Assembly: GCA_003049485.1 (NCBI GenBank)
Contig: PYST01000233.1
Coordinates: 1 to 60,850, forward strand
Direction of reading: 5' to 3'
Source: Ophioceras dolichostomum
Taxonomy: Eukaryota > Ascomycota > Sordariomycetes > Magnaporthales > Ophioceraceae
DNA length: 60,850 bases
The translations under genes and the position numbers were made by a program. Below are positions 32,475-43,738 of the stretch, in pieces. The notes under the pieces were generated by a model. That model had not been told where the DNA came from. It worked only from the letters and a program-made list of their open reading frames with translations, and searched no databases. Each line of letters opens with the position of its first letter. Within the stretch, counting starts at the first letter, position 1.

Positions 32475-33779
32475 TCACTCCTCCATCACGTCGCTGGCGT
32501 GAATACCAGCCGGCACCCTCCCCTCGTTCAGCTCCTTCTCCAGCCTCAGGATCTCGTCCAGCGTCTCCGCCTTCTTGATCCGCTCCTGGAGCCGCTTCCT
32601 CTCGTCGTCCGTGAGCTTTATGCGCGACAGCCTCGAGGCGCCGGAACCGCTTCCGGCAGCAGCCCCCGCCGCCTGCGCATTGAGGGAGGACGAGGACGTA
32701 GCGACGTCGAAGGTTTTGGACTTGATTCCCATGATCTGCATGCAAAGAATGGTCAGCGGGTACTGCGCAGCGAGGGATGTTGGTGTTTGCCTCGGCTTCG
32801 AGGACGTTTTTGGCGAGCGATGTTTGGTTAGAGTGCTGTGTGTTTGGATGGTTCGTCGTACCTTGGATGCCAGCTCCGTTGGCTCCTCCGCCGAGCCAAA
32901 GAGCGTCTTCGCGTGCTCTCGCTCTGCCTGCTTGGCCTTCTGGTAGTCGAGGAACCTGACGCTGGGGCATTTCCACAGGACCCAGTATCGGTAGTTCTAT
33001 GCGACGAGGCGCACAAAGTCCGTCACGTCAGTAAGGCTTCCTTTTCAACCAATGGGAAGCAGCATGCAGTTCCTTCCTCTCTCCTCCTCCACCACCACCA
33101 CCACCGCCGCCGCCGCCGCCACCGTCTCCCCTTCCCCAAGAACAGACAATCTGTAGTGATAGTTGGGACGAGTAGGGAACCACCGACCTCCTTCTTGGTG
33201 ACTGGATTGTCGATGAGCACCAGGTGCGTTAGCCGCCTAAACCCCGTGAGTGGATCCAGGTCCGCCAGCTCAGCCAGGCTGTTGGAGGCCAGCACCAGGT
33301 TGGTGAGGTTCGGGATCGACTTGGCCAGCGTGGGCTGGATGTTGACCACGCGGTTGCGCGCGATCAGCAGCGTTCGGATCCGAGGGGAAAGTGGGAAGTT
33401 GCCCAGCGTCGAGATGTCGTTGTCCGTGAAGTCTATGGCATCCTGAGGCTATATAGTGCAAAAGAAACTAGAGGGTGAGCTCGTGTACAACAAAGGTAGC
33501 AAGACGAGTGAGGAAAGGGCGGAGAGGTGAGGGAGGACAAGGGGAAAGAAAAAAAAAGCCTACACCGGCGACACCCAGATTCTCGATGGCTGGTATTCGG
33601 TGTCCTGTTGGTTGTTTTGTTTCGACCAGAGAAACGGAATTTGGCTATCAATCCTGCTCTATTATCAAAGTGTAGTATCTGTTCTTTTCAAAGGACATAC
33701 CTCGAAGGTCGAGCTCCCGCTCCTTCAGAGGGTTTAGGTAGGAGAGGGAGTGGTTGATGAGGTCGGCGGTCAACCTCAT
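32475..33779 (-). CDS. LEA1: U2 small nuclear ribonucleoprotein A' (leucine-rich repeat)
   Basis: U2A' is the leucine-rich-repeat protein that, with U2B'', binds stem-loop IV of U2 snRNA in the spliceosome. Five minus-strand exons are inferred: 33701-33779, 33564-33604 (41 nt), 33188-33448, 32862-32996 and 32475-32735, giving 258 residues, very close to the human protein. The start MRLTADLINHSLSYLNPLKE is family-typical. It is followed by ELDLRGHRIPAIENLGVAG, DAIDFTDNDI, NLTNLVLASNSLAELADLDP and THLVLIDNPVTKKE-NYRYWVLW. The C-terminus is charged (KLTDDERKRLQERIKKAE). The exon 3 acceptor could be either of two AGs six bases apart; TATAG before CCT CAG keeps the usual PQDAIDF. Intron 3 carries a CAC/CCG triplet microsatellite (33,087-33,122). 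Confidence 0.93.
33087..33122. repeat. CAC/CCG triplet microsatellite in a U2A' intron
   Basis: Runs of cac followed by cgc/ccg triplets (about 36 bp) lie inside intron 3 of the U2A' gene (32997-33187). It is simple sequence with no coding role in the inferred model. Confidence 0.75.
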
Positions 33780-34355
33780 TGTGGGCGGATCTGATCGTGA
33801 TTCTTCGGCTCCTTGCGGTGTCGTGGACTTGTAGCGCACTACAAGTGGCTCAATTCAAGAATTTCGCGAGGAGTCGCTTGTTTCCCTAGAGAGTCTGAGA
33901 GGGTATTGATGATGAGACTGTTTGTCGCGTGCACGCAGCTGGAGTTGGGAGCTACATAAAAATCGATTGTGGAGCTTCACGCAAGGCTGGAGGTGGTGAT
34001 TGAATTGTGTGGGCGCCGTTTGAGCACTGTGTCCACACACCGTTTACGCTTGAGGCACGACGCGACAGAACGAGAGAGTCTCATAGTAGGTAGACCGACG
34101 CATCTCGACCTTATCATGAGCTTGAAGAATCATTCTGTTTACTGTATGTATATGGTGCATCCGCATCCCCGCTTCGCGCAGCAGACTATACGACGCAGGT
34201 TTCTAGTTTCTATATAAACGGAACTGGGTATCATCATGTAAGGCCCGGGAACCCGTGGAACACCCACCACATGAAGCCGACTCTATCATCTAGTCGAATG
34301 GGAAAACAAGGAATACGAAAACAGAAAGCAAGTAATTCAAAATCCGCACCCAATC
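33780..34355. other. Intergenic region between U2A' promoter and the EamA-gene 3' end
   Basis: This 576-bp stretch includes the upstream region of the minus-strand U2A' gene and the 3' UTR of the minus-strand transporter. A TATATAAA-like sequence at about 34,209-34,216 is on the plus strand and has no gene behind it. Nothing else is recognised. Confidence 0.5.
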
Positions 34356-36065
34356 TCAGGTTCTATCGAGGTCTCCAAGGTCAGGGAAGTCTTCATCCGC
34401 ATCGCTCTTCTCCGGCGCCAACACCGAGACGGGCTCGTAGTCGCTCCGGCCACTCTCGGCGTCAGATATGGCATCCGACCCGGGAGAGTCGCCGGCCGAC
34501 GACTCCAGGCCATCCGGTGACGACGGCGAACCCTCGTCCTTGCGGCCGATGATGACGTTCCCGGCGATAAGCATCGATGCACCGACCCACCAGAGGGGCG
34601 GCAGGGATTCGGAGAAAATGGCCAGTCCGAGGAGGGCCGTGAGGACGAAGTTCGACGAGGTGTTGATGATCGAGACCTGCGTCGTAGAGTTTCCACGAGC
34701 CAGGGCGGTTGTGAATAGCGTCCACATCTGTCGTGGCGAGCACACAGCCAGGGTAGGTATGTTAGCTTGGGCACCTACGTACCACCCAGAGTGTGGGAGA
34801 AATAAGTCGAGAGACTCAACATCGAGGATGTGAGCGAGAAACGAGGAAACAATAAGCTCGGAATGATCCGATCGTCTCTAACCACTACGCTCCTCCGGGT
34901 TGTGTGGACAAGCCAAGACAAGACGCAGGGCTGACCCAAAATCCCGGGGTTCAAAAGACTCCGAGGCCGACCGGCCGGGCTGCTCGCATGGTGGGACACA
35001 TAAAATCGGGCAATTCCCATCCCTCGAACGAATGATGATTGAAGAAAACTAAAATCAGGAACTTACCGCGCCATTTAATGCCATATTGAGACCAAAGAAA
35101 ATCTTATTGGATGTTGTGTTAGCCTTTCCTACTTGTCTCACGATCATTCCGTTTGGGGGGGATTTGCCTCAACTTGTTTCTTCTTTTTTTTTTTCGGGGT
35201 CCCACCGGCTTTTGGCTCAGGTTTGGTACTTGATGGGATGAGATGGGGGGTAGAGGATGAGACGACTCACACAGCGGACGATGAACTCAATTGCCGCTTC
35301 AGCGGCGGAAAGCCCAAGCAAACGCGCGACATGGCGGGAAAGATTTGTAGTAAGCTCATTTGTCGTCCTGTTGATTATTCGTTAGCGTTTACGAGTGATG
35401 GGGTATCCCACTAGCCGTGGACATCTTCAAATGCTAATTTTTGGAATAGGAGATAGGTATCAACGAGAGCCTATGATGCAGACGAATCTCTCTGTAATAC
35501 AGCGGTTCTTTGCATTCTGGGAGCGCTATTGTCCTACTCAGGCTGGCAAGTCAAGCCTGGATATTGTGATACAATATTCTGCCGGACTCAAGATGAAGGG
35601 CTGAGCGCAGAAAGCCCTAGGGTGCCCACTCCTGCGCCTGGACAGCAACGAGCCTCTTCCAAAAGGACCAGAGAGAAATGGGGGGCGTGATGAGGGAAGG
35701 CGTGAGACGGGGACAAATATGGACGTCACAACTCACAGTTTGGCAAATACCCCGTTGAAGGCAGCGCAAGCACCGCTCGCGATGGCCCAGACTATCCACT
35801 GGTTCCTCCGGCTCCAGGCTGGCTTGGGCATCTCGGCAGAGTGGTCGTCCAAGTGCTCATCGATACCCAGGAGGGGGCGTCGTTCGGAAGGGGGCTCCAT
35901 CTTCCTTTTATGAAGCGAGCCAGCTGCTTCAGCCGCCCCAGTTCCAGACGCAGTGGCTTTGGTTCGGACAGGGGAAGCTGACGAGGGCAAAAGGGGAACT
36001 GCAGCCGCGTCTCCTGCAGGGCCACTGCCCGGGGGAGGGTTCTTCTGTTGGCGTTTGCGCAACAT
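34356..36065 (-). CDS. TMEM42/EamA-like membrane transporter protein
   Basis: This is a small multi-helix member of the drug/metabolite (EamA-like) superfamily, most like eukaryotic TMEM42; the substrate is unknown. Four minus-strand exons: 35737-36065, 35271-35367, 35067-35102 (36 nt) and 34356-34727, in phase, for 277 residues. The N-terminus is a hydrophilic tail (about 85 residues, basic and Ser/Pro-rich). Helices follow: QWIVWAIASGACAAFNGVFA, then AAIEFIVRCIFFGLNMALNG, MWTLFTTALARGNSTTQV, NTSSNFVLTALLGLAIFSES and LWWVGASMLIAGNVIIG. The tail is acidic. FNGVFAKL and the NSTTQVSIINTSSNFVLTA stretch are the recognisable TMEM42-like signatures. The 36-nt exon uses an AATAAG acceptor rather than the usual CAG/TAG, yet phase and conserved sequence support it. 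About five helices is half a canonical ten-helix transporter, so dimerisation is plausible. Confidence 0.78.
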
Positions 36066-37696
36066 TGTAGCGGGAGTGAATAAAGTCAAAGGATGTGAAA
36101 AATGGGTATAAAAAGGGGGCGACACCGCCAGCGAGCGAGGGAGGGGGGCACAAAGGGGGCGTGTGATTAGCCTTTTTTTTGGTTTTTTTTGTTTTCCCCT
36201 AGCGACGGCGGATGTGCATGCGTCAAGATCTCGTTTCTTTTCTGGTCCTTGTTGATTCTCTCTGCCTGGCACGTATTCCGTGTGGTCCCCTTTGTGTCAG
36301 TTGACTTGAGTCGAACAGGGCAGGCAGTCAAGCAATGCCTTCCGCTGGTGCGGCCACGAGCAAGTGATACGGGCTGTCGTTGGCTCGTTGACTAGGTCAG
36401 GGAGAAACAAGGATGCTGGGTTACGGGCGGGATCGGGCCACGGGACGTCAAACCCGCCTAGCGAGCGCCAAGCGGGGACCATCCCAGATCGACAGGGGGT
36501 GGTCCACGCCGTCCCCGGCAGCTGAGCCTGCCCCTCCACTCACCCCCACCACAATTGATTGACGCTATGCATCAGCCAGAAGGAATGATGCTGCAAAGCA
36601 TCCAGCAGCCAGCCTGATGGCGCAGTGCCTCACTTCGACATTTTGATTATCTCTCTATACGACATACATACGTTGTAGGTACCCAAGAGTGGTGTCGTAC
36701 TTTATACCCAAGGAGGCTTTATTAATAATCTAAGGCCTTAGCTGACTTCGCTGTATGGATATTCTTTACGACATCCTCGTTGCACTACCACTGCATCTGC
36801 AGTGGATTTCGCCCAGCAGCGGGTTTCGCCCATGACCTCCACCCGCCGGCGACGGCAGCAGAACACCGCTGGGCATCCACCGACGGGCTTTGCGCGGCGC
36901 AACCCCGGACCGGGCATCGAGTCAGTCTCTATAAATGGCATGCACTGAAACTCTCTCCGCTAGAAGCGCCACAGAGACAGAGCAAAATTCTAAAATTCGC
37001 TGAAATATTAGTTGTGTGGCAGGATGGAGAGATGATTGGAGTGTGAAGATTTTGTTTTTATTCTTCGGCTCTTGAGAGCTTTCATAGTCATTGAAAGATA
37101 TGCCAATGCAAAGCCATGAACTACCATCCAAATAACGCCCCCGTGACCCAAACTTCCCAGTGCAACGATTCTGCAAACCCCGTTCTCTAAACGCCGTTCC
37201 GTGGGACCGTGAAAAATGAGCCCATCGCCACCTGTGTACCTATGTAATCGGGCGAAGGGGTGAGTGTGTGAAAAAATAGAGGAGGCAAGACCATCCATGT
37301 CCTGTAGTCCACGGAAGGCAGCCGGGGGGCAGTAGAGAAAACGAGAAGATAGAAAGTCGGAATGTTAAAAAGAGAAAGAAAGTAAAGTTTGCTTCCATCT
37401 CGCCACCGAGGCTTCGTCCATCCCGATCTCTTCCAACCCCAAGAGCGGATGATGAAGGAAATTTGTTTTCAAAGCAATGCGGCCGAGTGTGAGGGACGAT
37501 GCTACGAGTCCTCCTCGATCTTGATCGGGTCGTACACCTGGCCACCAGCGCGCAGAAGCTCCGCCTGCTCGCTGGCCAGGTTGCACCGCTCCGCAACGTC
37601 CATCTTCTTGCGAGCAGTACCCTCCCGGCGCGCCTCGCGCCGTCGCATGTCCCGATGTTCGCGGCTCGAGCCTCGCAGCGGTTGGGAGATGGCCTC
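36066..37696. other. Intergenic region, 1.6 kb
   Basis: This lies between the 5' end of the TMEM42-like gene and the 3' end of the TFIIA gamma gene, both minus strand. Short overlapping frames (e.g. 36,738-36,941 and 36,922-37,176 minus) have no recognisable features. T-rich tracts near 36,173-36,193 may belong to the upstream leader. No RNA gene is recognised. Confidence 0.5.
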
Positions 37697-38181
37697 CTAC
37701 GGCCCCTCGCCAGGTCGCTTCGCGTTGCAGCTGACGATCTTAATCCTCTCGGCTGAAACGGTCTGGCCGCCGTTGTCCATCTTGAAGGTCACGTTCTTGA
37801 GGATGAAGGTCCAGACGTCGTCGCAGAAGCGGTAGGTGTCGAGGGAGCCCTGTTTGTTCGTCGATGTTTCCGCTTCTGGTCAGCAAAGCCAAATGCGAGG
37901 GTGTACATATGAAGAGCGAAAGCCACAACCGAGGCGACGACACAGCAAGGAAGATATCAGATAGGAGAGAGGAAGTTCCGTACCCTGAACGTCAACCGCG
38001 ACTTAACCTTCTCTTGCAGCGTCTCAGCGACGGCCCGATCGAAGTTGGCCAGGATCTTCATGGCCAACTGCGGGTCGATGCGGTTGTCGCTGATGAGCGT
38101 GTCGAGCGCATCGGTCAGCGTCATCCCGATGCTGCTACGACGGTATATCTCGTAGAAGTTGGACTGCCCGTTGGTCGCCAT
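37697..38181 (-). CDS. TOA2: Transcription initiation factor IIA small (gamma) subunit
   Basis: TFIIA gamma pairs with the large TFIIA subunit to stabilise TBP on promoter DNA for RNA polymerase II. Two minus-strand exons: 37984-38181 and 37697-37849, joined in phase 0 at TFR-GSLDTYRFCDDVWTF, for 116 residues, the normal size. The N-terminal four-helix part is FYEIYRRSSIGMTLTDALDT and LAMKILANFDRAVAETL. The C-terminal beta part is FILKNVTFKMD and IKIVSCNAKRPGEG. A second ATG six bases upstream (38187) is in frame and would add two residues. A TATAAATA element lies about 120 nt upstream. Confidence 0.94.
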
Positions 38182-38582
38182 TGTCATGAGCGTCGCCTCA
38201 GCAGTTGTTTCGACTGAATTGTGGGCGCGTCGCGGCGACGTTGACGATTGTGTAGAGGTATGTAGGTGGGAGAGTTGGTTGAGGGGAGGGCCCGCCAGTA
38301 TTTATAAGGTTCCGGAAGGGAGGTCACGAGCAAAGGATGACTCTGAAGGAGGCGGAGCTGAATTGCAGAGGGCGATTATGTAACTCTAAAATCACGTGCT
38401 CCGCCCCAGATGTTACTGTTACTCGCGTGGGTCTGCGCGGCTGAGCTACAGCAACGTCAACCTAAGCTTGCTAACATTACCTACTTGCCTGCAACTTCCA
38501 GGTTCCGAGATGCACAGTCGGCCTCGGTCAACCTCCCTTGAACAACAACCGCCCGAATCGAATTAGCCAGCGCCGACCAAAC
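38182..38582. promoter_or_regulatory. Divergent promoter between TFIIA gamma and VMA16
   Basis: This 401-bp interval drives TOA2 leftward and VMA16 rightward. On the minus strand a TATAAATA sequence occupies 38299-38306, about 118-125 nt upstream of the TOA2 start codon. No obvious TATA element serves the other side. Confidence 0.5.
38299..38306 (-). promoter_or_regulatory. Candidate TATA box of the TFIIA gamma gene
   Basis: TATAAATA on the minus strand sits at a plausible distance for a core promoter with a leader of roughly 60-90 nt. It is identified by sequence alone. Confidence 0.4.
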
Positions 38583-39599
38583 ATGAGCTTGAAGTACGGA
38601 CTGGGAGGGACGAGCTCCGCGCTGGCCGTGGTTGGAGCTTGTAAGTAGCCCGTCCTTGCAGGTCGGATTGAATCGCAAGCTGCTTTTCTGCCTACCTACC
38701 AACTTGATCCCAAGGGAAGCTAACCAAATCTCCCGGCGCTTTTCTCCAGACATGCTCTTCACCGGTAGCGGAGACTCCTTCGATGTACGGCCGATGATAT
38801 CCCGACCTCTCAAACCCCTAGATCCGCTCTCGTCTGTTGATGCGCTTGCTCACGACTCCCTCACAGGTCGGCCAATTCCTCGAAGACATATCGCCCTACG
38901 CCTGGGCAAGCATGGGGATAGCGTTGTGTATCGGGTTGTCAGTTGTGGGAGCCGCATGGTATGTCCGGCCCCTTCGCGGATATCGAGACCCCCAAGCTTC
39001 GGCTTCTCTGCTCGATTGAGGGGTAGACAAAATCACAGGGACTAATCGCAACGGCTTACGAGCGCACGACGTTTCCGCAGGGGCATATTCATAACGGGGT
39101 CGTCGATTCTCGGCGGAGGTGTCAAAGCTCCGCGCATCCGGACCAAGAACTTGATCTCGATCATCTTCTGCGAGGTCGTCGCCATCTACGGCGTGATCAT
39201 GGCCATCGTTTTCCAGTCCATGATCAACGCCGTTGAGGGCGATGAGATCCTCTCCGCCAACAGCTACTATGCCGGCTACGCTCTGTTCTGGTCGGGCCTC
39301 ACCGTCGGCATGTGCAACATGATCTGCGGCGTCGCCGTGGGCATCAACGGTAGCGGCGCCGCGTTGGCCGATGCTGCGGACCCTACACTGTACGTGGGAG
39401 TCCCACCACTTATTCACATTTCAATGCCGCGTCGCCCCTGTTTTCGGACCACAAGAGGTAGACTAATGTGACATGCACCTCTAGCTTCGTCAAGATTCTC
39501 GTTGTCGAGATCTTCAGTTCTATCCTGGGCCTCTTCGGACTCATCATCGGTCTCCTCGTGTCAGGCAAAGCCCACGATTTTGGATGGAAGAGCGCATGA
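38583..39599 (+). CDS. VMA16: V-type proton ATPase proteolipid subunit c''
   Basis: Subunit c'' is one of the proton-carrying proteolipids in the membrane rotor of the vacuolar ATPase. Five exons are inferred: 38583-38640, 38750-38784 (35 nt), 38867-38958, 39081-39389 and 39485-39599, all in phase, totalling 202 residues. A divergent first helix (GGTSSALAVVGAYMLFTGSG) is followed by the conserved repeats: SPYAWASMGIALCIGLSVVG, AAWGIFITGSSILGGGVKAP and LISIIFCEVVAIYGVIMAIV, with the proton-carrying Glu near residue 93. Then come GYALFWSGLTVGMCNMICG, ALADAADPTL and FVKILVVEIFSSILGLFGL. The extra N-terminal helix and the AWGIFITGSS signature separate c'' from subunits c and c'. It presumably acts in the same acidified organelles as the CLC exchanger upstream. 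Confidence 0.95.
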
Positions 39600-40106
39600 T
39601 TCTCAGGCCCGTACGGAGGTACTGGTGGAGAAGCCTGTCAACCAACCCCCTTCCTTTCTCCGATGCAGCCAGCTCCACCTCTCCCACCCAACCTACCTAC
39701 TGATAACTCAATTTCTGGCGTTTACGGCACGGGTCGTGCAGGACTACGGCGTGCGTCTTTCGAAGCACGTGGAAAGGTGTAAAATTACTTGTCATGTACA
39801 AATCAGCATATGCATCGGGGTCAAAGACTTTTCGGATTTTGTTTTTGGTCAATGAAGATGGCACTGCCCGTCACTCCCCAGCGCTATGTTGCCGGTCCCC
39901 AAGACCGCTCCAGCGTATGCCATGGTTGTCCAAAGAGATTCTCTAGTAGAGATTGAGTATCCTACCTATCTATCTAATGCTCTGAGTGCCTTTCGGCCAG
40001 TCCTAATTCTACTTGTCGAAGGCTAAAGCCATGGGGGCGGAACCACAGCATTGAATTCTCAAAGCGAACGACTCGGGTGCAGTAGGACGAGCCGGTCTCG
40101 AAATAG
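39600..40106. other. Convergent 3' flanks (VMA16 / unknown protein gene)
   Basis: This 0.5-kb interval lies between stop codons on opposite strands. It includes a short CCTACCTACT motif at about 39,692-39,702 and T-rich UTR-like sequence. No gene is recognised. Confidence 0.55.
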
Positions 40107-41179
40107 TCACTCGCATTCGCTTTTTCCCGCCTTGACAGGTTGTGCCTTAGTCACCTTGTCGAGAAGGTCCTTCATGAAGCGCTGCATCATGAGAGCAGAC
40201 ATGCCTCGGTCCTTAAAGTGCGTTCTATTTCGTACTGGTTAGGTAGGCACACCTAATAAACGTGTTCAAACACGGCCCTGGACGAGGGAGGAAGGTGGGC
40301 CGGGCCGGGGCTAGTGCGACTCACGTCCAATACTCGAACCAGTCGAATCGGCCGTTCATGATCCTGAGTGCGACGGCAGCCCGATCCCGAGCTGTCAATC
40401 CGAACTGAATCGCCGGCTCCATCATCGAGAGACTCGTCACATTCGTGCCGGGAGCCGGAACCCATTTCCCCTGGCTGACCCAGGGCAGCGATTTGAAAAC
40501 TTGTGTCCAGATTCCCTGATCAAACTTCTCTGGAAGCATCATCCTATGATTCGGGACGTTCTCCGACATTTGGTCCGAGATACCGAGCATGTCCTTGATG
40601 GAGAGCTCGAAGAACGGCACGTAAATGGTGGGGCCATCGTTGTTGAGCATGGGGTCAATCTGGACACGGCTCAAAAAGTCGTCGGGGAGGTGTCGTTGAC
40701 AGGCGACGGGCTCGTTGAGAGATGGGAGGGAGAGCTAGAAAGATAAAGAAGGTTAGAGTACGATAGGTTGTATTGAGAAGACGGAGACTAGCTGCTTTGT
40801 TAAGGGCGGTGCGATATGAGGATGGTACCCGGGAAGCTTACCTGCAAACGGCAGGCGCACTTCTGGCAGGACTTCTTGATGCTGTCCCAGGCGACCTTTT
40901 CGGGAAAAGGCCAAGGGACAAGCACAGTGTCACTCCCGTTAGTCTCCGTACTGGTGGGAGTCAGCAGGAAGAGAGGTTCTGGGCTGCCAATCACATCTTA
41001 GTCAACGGAGGGCGTAAAAGAAAGCTTTCATGACGGAGCGTGGAGGAAAGGCGGACATACTGGCAGAGCTCAAACGCCGAGCCCGTGGCCGCGATCCACA
41101 GCTTCTGTCGGCAATAGGAGGCCAAGGCAATGACCCTATGGCCGCAAGTCTCGAAATGCAGAAAGCGATACTGACACAT
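40107..41179 (-). CDS. Unrecognised fungal protein with N-terminal Cys/His residues
   Basis: I do not recognise this protein. Four minus-strand exons fit well by splice motifs and phase: 41061-41179, 40842-40983, 40325-40734 and 40107-40224, giving 262 residues. The start is MCQYRFLHFETCGHRVIALA, with further cysteines in ASYC, FELC, SCQKCACR and VACQ, arranged like possible metal-binding pairs (C..C/H spacing in CQYRFLHFETCGH and CQKCAC). The rest is a mixed alpha/beta hydrophilic sequence (GPTIYVPFFELSIKDMLGIS, LTARDRAAVALRIMNGRFDW), ending basic. Canonical donors (GTATGT, GTAAGC, GTGAGT) support a real gene. An in-frame ATG at 41194 would add five residues. Its tandem upstream neighbour is the cnxE gene; no functional link is evident. 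Confidence 0.7.
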
Positions 41180-41491
41180 CGTCGAAGAATGCAAAAAGCA
41201 GGCGCTATGGCAATAGCTTTGAGGCTTTCATGGCCAGAAAGACGGATGGACGAGGAGGTTGGAGTTTTGGGAGACTTGAGATTAAGAATTGACAATCGAG
41301 TGAAGATTATTTTTGTATCTGATACTGGTGTTGCTGTTGATGCCCACGATTGGATTGCAAGTGAATACCTAGACGGCAAGGTGACATGAAGTGGGATGGA
41401 AACCGACCGGAACGATCGATGGTGAAATTCCATCCCGAGTGCGGCCGTCCCGCCTGACTGATGTCAGTCCCCAACAACGCTCAGAGCCCAC
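41180..41491. other. Short intergenic gap between tandem minus-strand genes
   Basis: This 312-bp interval combines the 3' UTR of cnxE and the promoter of the unknown Cys protein. An antisense frame runs through it from the neighbouring exon and is considered a shadow. Confidence 0.55.
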
Positions 41492-43738
41492 TCAGAGCTC
41501 CGGGCGAATGCTGCCCATCAAAAGGGCGTCCACTGTAGTCTTCTGCGGGAGTGGCTGCGAGCCCACAGGTAAACAGAGCAGCGCGTTTGCGCCAATCATG
41601 CTCCCAACCTTGGAGCTCCTCTGTCCTCCGGTACTGGTTGCTGAGAGAATTCCGTCTTTACCGATCGTTACCACGGCACGGTGGTACTCCGGCCGGACCT
41701 TGTCGAGCGGAAAGTCGTGCGCCAAGACCACGGGCACCTTTGGAAGGCCGACCGGTTCCACACCGGAGACGCGATGCAGAGAAGGGAGGACGAAGAGGTG
41801 GAAGGTCACGAGCGCCGAGGCCGGGTTTCCTGGGAGGGAGAAGATGACTTTGTTCACTCGTCGGCCAGAGTTGTCTTTAACGGGGACAGTCGCAAATGTC
41901 GTGGGTTTGCCGGGCTTCATGGACACCCGGCCGAAGTGAATGGTGCCTCCAAGGGACCTTTCGATGGTCGGCTTGAGCAGGTCGAGTTCTCCCATGGACA
42001 CGCCGCCCGTGGTGATTATTACGTCCACACGCCTCAGTGCATCCCTCAGGACTTCCTCGAGCGTGCCGGGCTTGTCAGAAGCGATGCCAAGATCAACAAC
42101 CTCGTAGCCGCACTCTCCCGCTGCAGCTATCAGAGTCGGCCGGTTCGTATCGCGTACTTCCCCCAGCCGTAGCTCCCCGGGCCGGTCGTGCTGGATGATC
42201 TCATCCCCTGTGGAGAGAATCCCGATGACGGGTCGGCGATACGCCTGGACCTCGCGCACGCCGACAGCGGCGAGCGACCCGATCTCTCCCCCGACAGCAG
42301 AGATTTGCACCCCTTTGCGGAGGATGACAGTGCCTTCTTTGAAGTCACTTCCCACCTCCCTAATGTTCTCTCCTTCAGTGACGTTGTCCGCAAGAATCTC
42401 GACCTCTTTCTCTTCTTTGCTGTCCTCGGTCATAGTCTTCAAGACTGTGTCCTCGACCATTATCACCGACGTCGCTCCAGGCGGGAGGGGAGCCCCGGTG
42501 GTGATCCGGGAAATCTCCCCTTCTTTAAGAGGTGGCGCTTCCCCTGGCGCGGCATGAGAGACGGACACGACGGGGAAAGTTCCGCGCATGTTTCCGTCCT
42601 GAGGGACGACAACAGCGTACCCATCCACGATGCTCGCTCGGAAGGCGGGGACGTTCTCCTGGGCCTGGACGTCCTGGGCGAGGACAGCGCCCACCAATTT
42701 GCCGCCAACAACGAGCGTCTCCACCTCTGGTGCTGGGGTCTCTTCGTGAACGAGACGCAGAGCTTCCTCGACCGAGAGCATAGGATAGGGAGACTCGCGG
42801 TAGCGACGAGTCGGCCCCAGACCGGGATCGTTAGACATTGGGTTGGCACCGGGCTTGGTGTGTCTAACAAGACCTGCGTGGCCATGTGCTTGAGAATGGC
42901 CATGCGAGTGGTCATGACCGCCGTGACCGCTGTGAGAATGGTGGTGATGGTGGCCACGGGGCGTTGAAGAGCCACTTACACTCTGGCCAGTGCCGGGTGT
43001 AGATCTTACTCCAGCCTCCTGCTCCAGCTTTGCCACTCCGCCTGAGTGCAAAGCCCTGGAGTCAGCTCCAGCAGCTTGGAGGCAGGCATGAGGTAGGAGC
43101 TTGATAACTGCCTGGAGGTTCTCTTTTGCTCCTTTCGGAGAGCCAGGCAAGGTGATGATGACTGTCTTGTTGCGCACACCAGCCACTGGTCTTGACATCA
43201 TGGCAACTTTTCAGGAAAACTGTCAGTCAGTGTTGCAGGACAAGCGCAGTTCAGTAGAGGCCTGCGTCCGTGTTTCGGCAAGACTTACATGGTGTCACAT
43301 TAAACGACGCCGCCAGCATGCCATGGACGAGTCCAGGGGCTTGCTTATGCAGCAACGGGGAAACCGCCTATCACAATTGTTACCATGGAGCATTCAGATA
43401 TGGACAAATGGTCGGACATAGTAGGAAAAGTATATGGTCGGATGTAACGGGAAAAAAGAGCTTACTTCGGGGGTATGGTCATCAACGGCAAAGCCTGTGC
43501 CGCCAGTGGTCAGAATGAGGTTGACTGGGTCGGCTCCATCTGCCCAAAGCCTCAAGATGCGCTGGATCTCGGGAACAGCATCCGGCACAATCTTGGTCTC
43601 AAAGACGTCCCATTTTCCAGCTCCATCATCCTGGAAAGTTTGTCGAAGGATTCCGTTCGAGGAATCAGTAGATGGATCTTGAGCAGCAGTCGTAGATACG
43701 ATGAGAATCGCCGCCTTCAGGGGTGTAGGTTGCGACAT
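41492..43738 (-). CDS. cnxE: Gephyrin/CnxE-type molybdenum cofactor biosynthesis protein (MogA-MoeA fusion)
   Basis: This two-domain enzyme adenylates molybdopterin (MogA-like) and inserts molybdate (MoeA-like) to make molybdenum cofactor for enzymes such as nitrate reductase. Three minus-strand exons: 43466-43738, 43289-43367 and 41492-43206, giving 688 residues. The MogA part (about 1-175) shows ILIVSTTAA, NLILTTGGTGFAVDDHTPE and APGLVHGMLAASFNVTPFAM, then RPVAGVRNKTVIITLPGSPK. A His-rich linker near 203-233 (GHHHHHSHSGHGGHDHSHGH) separates it from the MoeA part (about 258-688): MLSVEEALRLV, VDGYAVV, TTGAPLPPGATSVIMVEDT, ILSTGDEI, ITTGGVSMGELD and SLPGNPASALVTFHLFVLPS. Domain order is MogA then MoeA, as in fungal CnxE and animal gephyrin and opposite to plant Cnx1. 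The last intron uses a GAAAAG acceptor, because the nearby CAG would break the frame. Confidence 0.94.
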
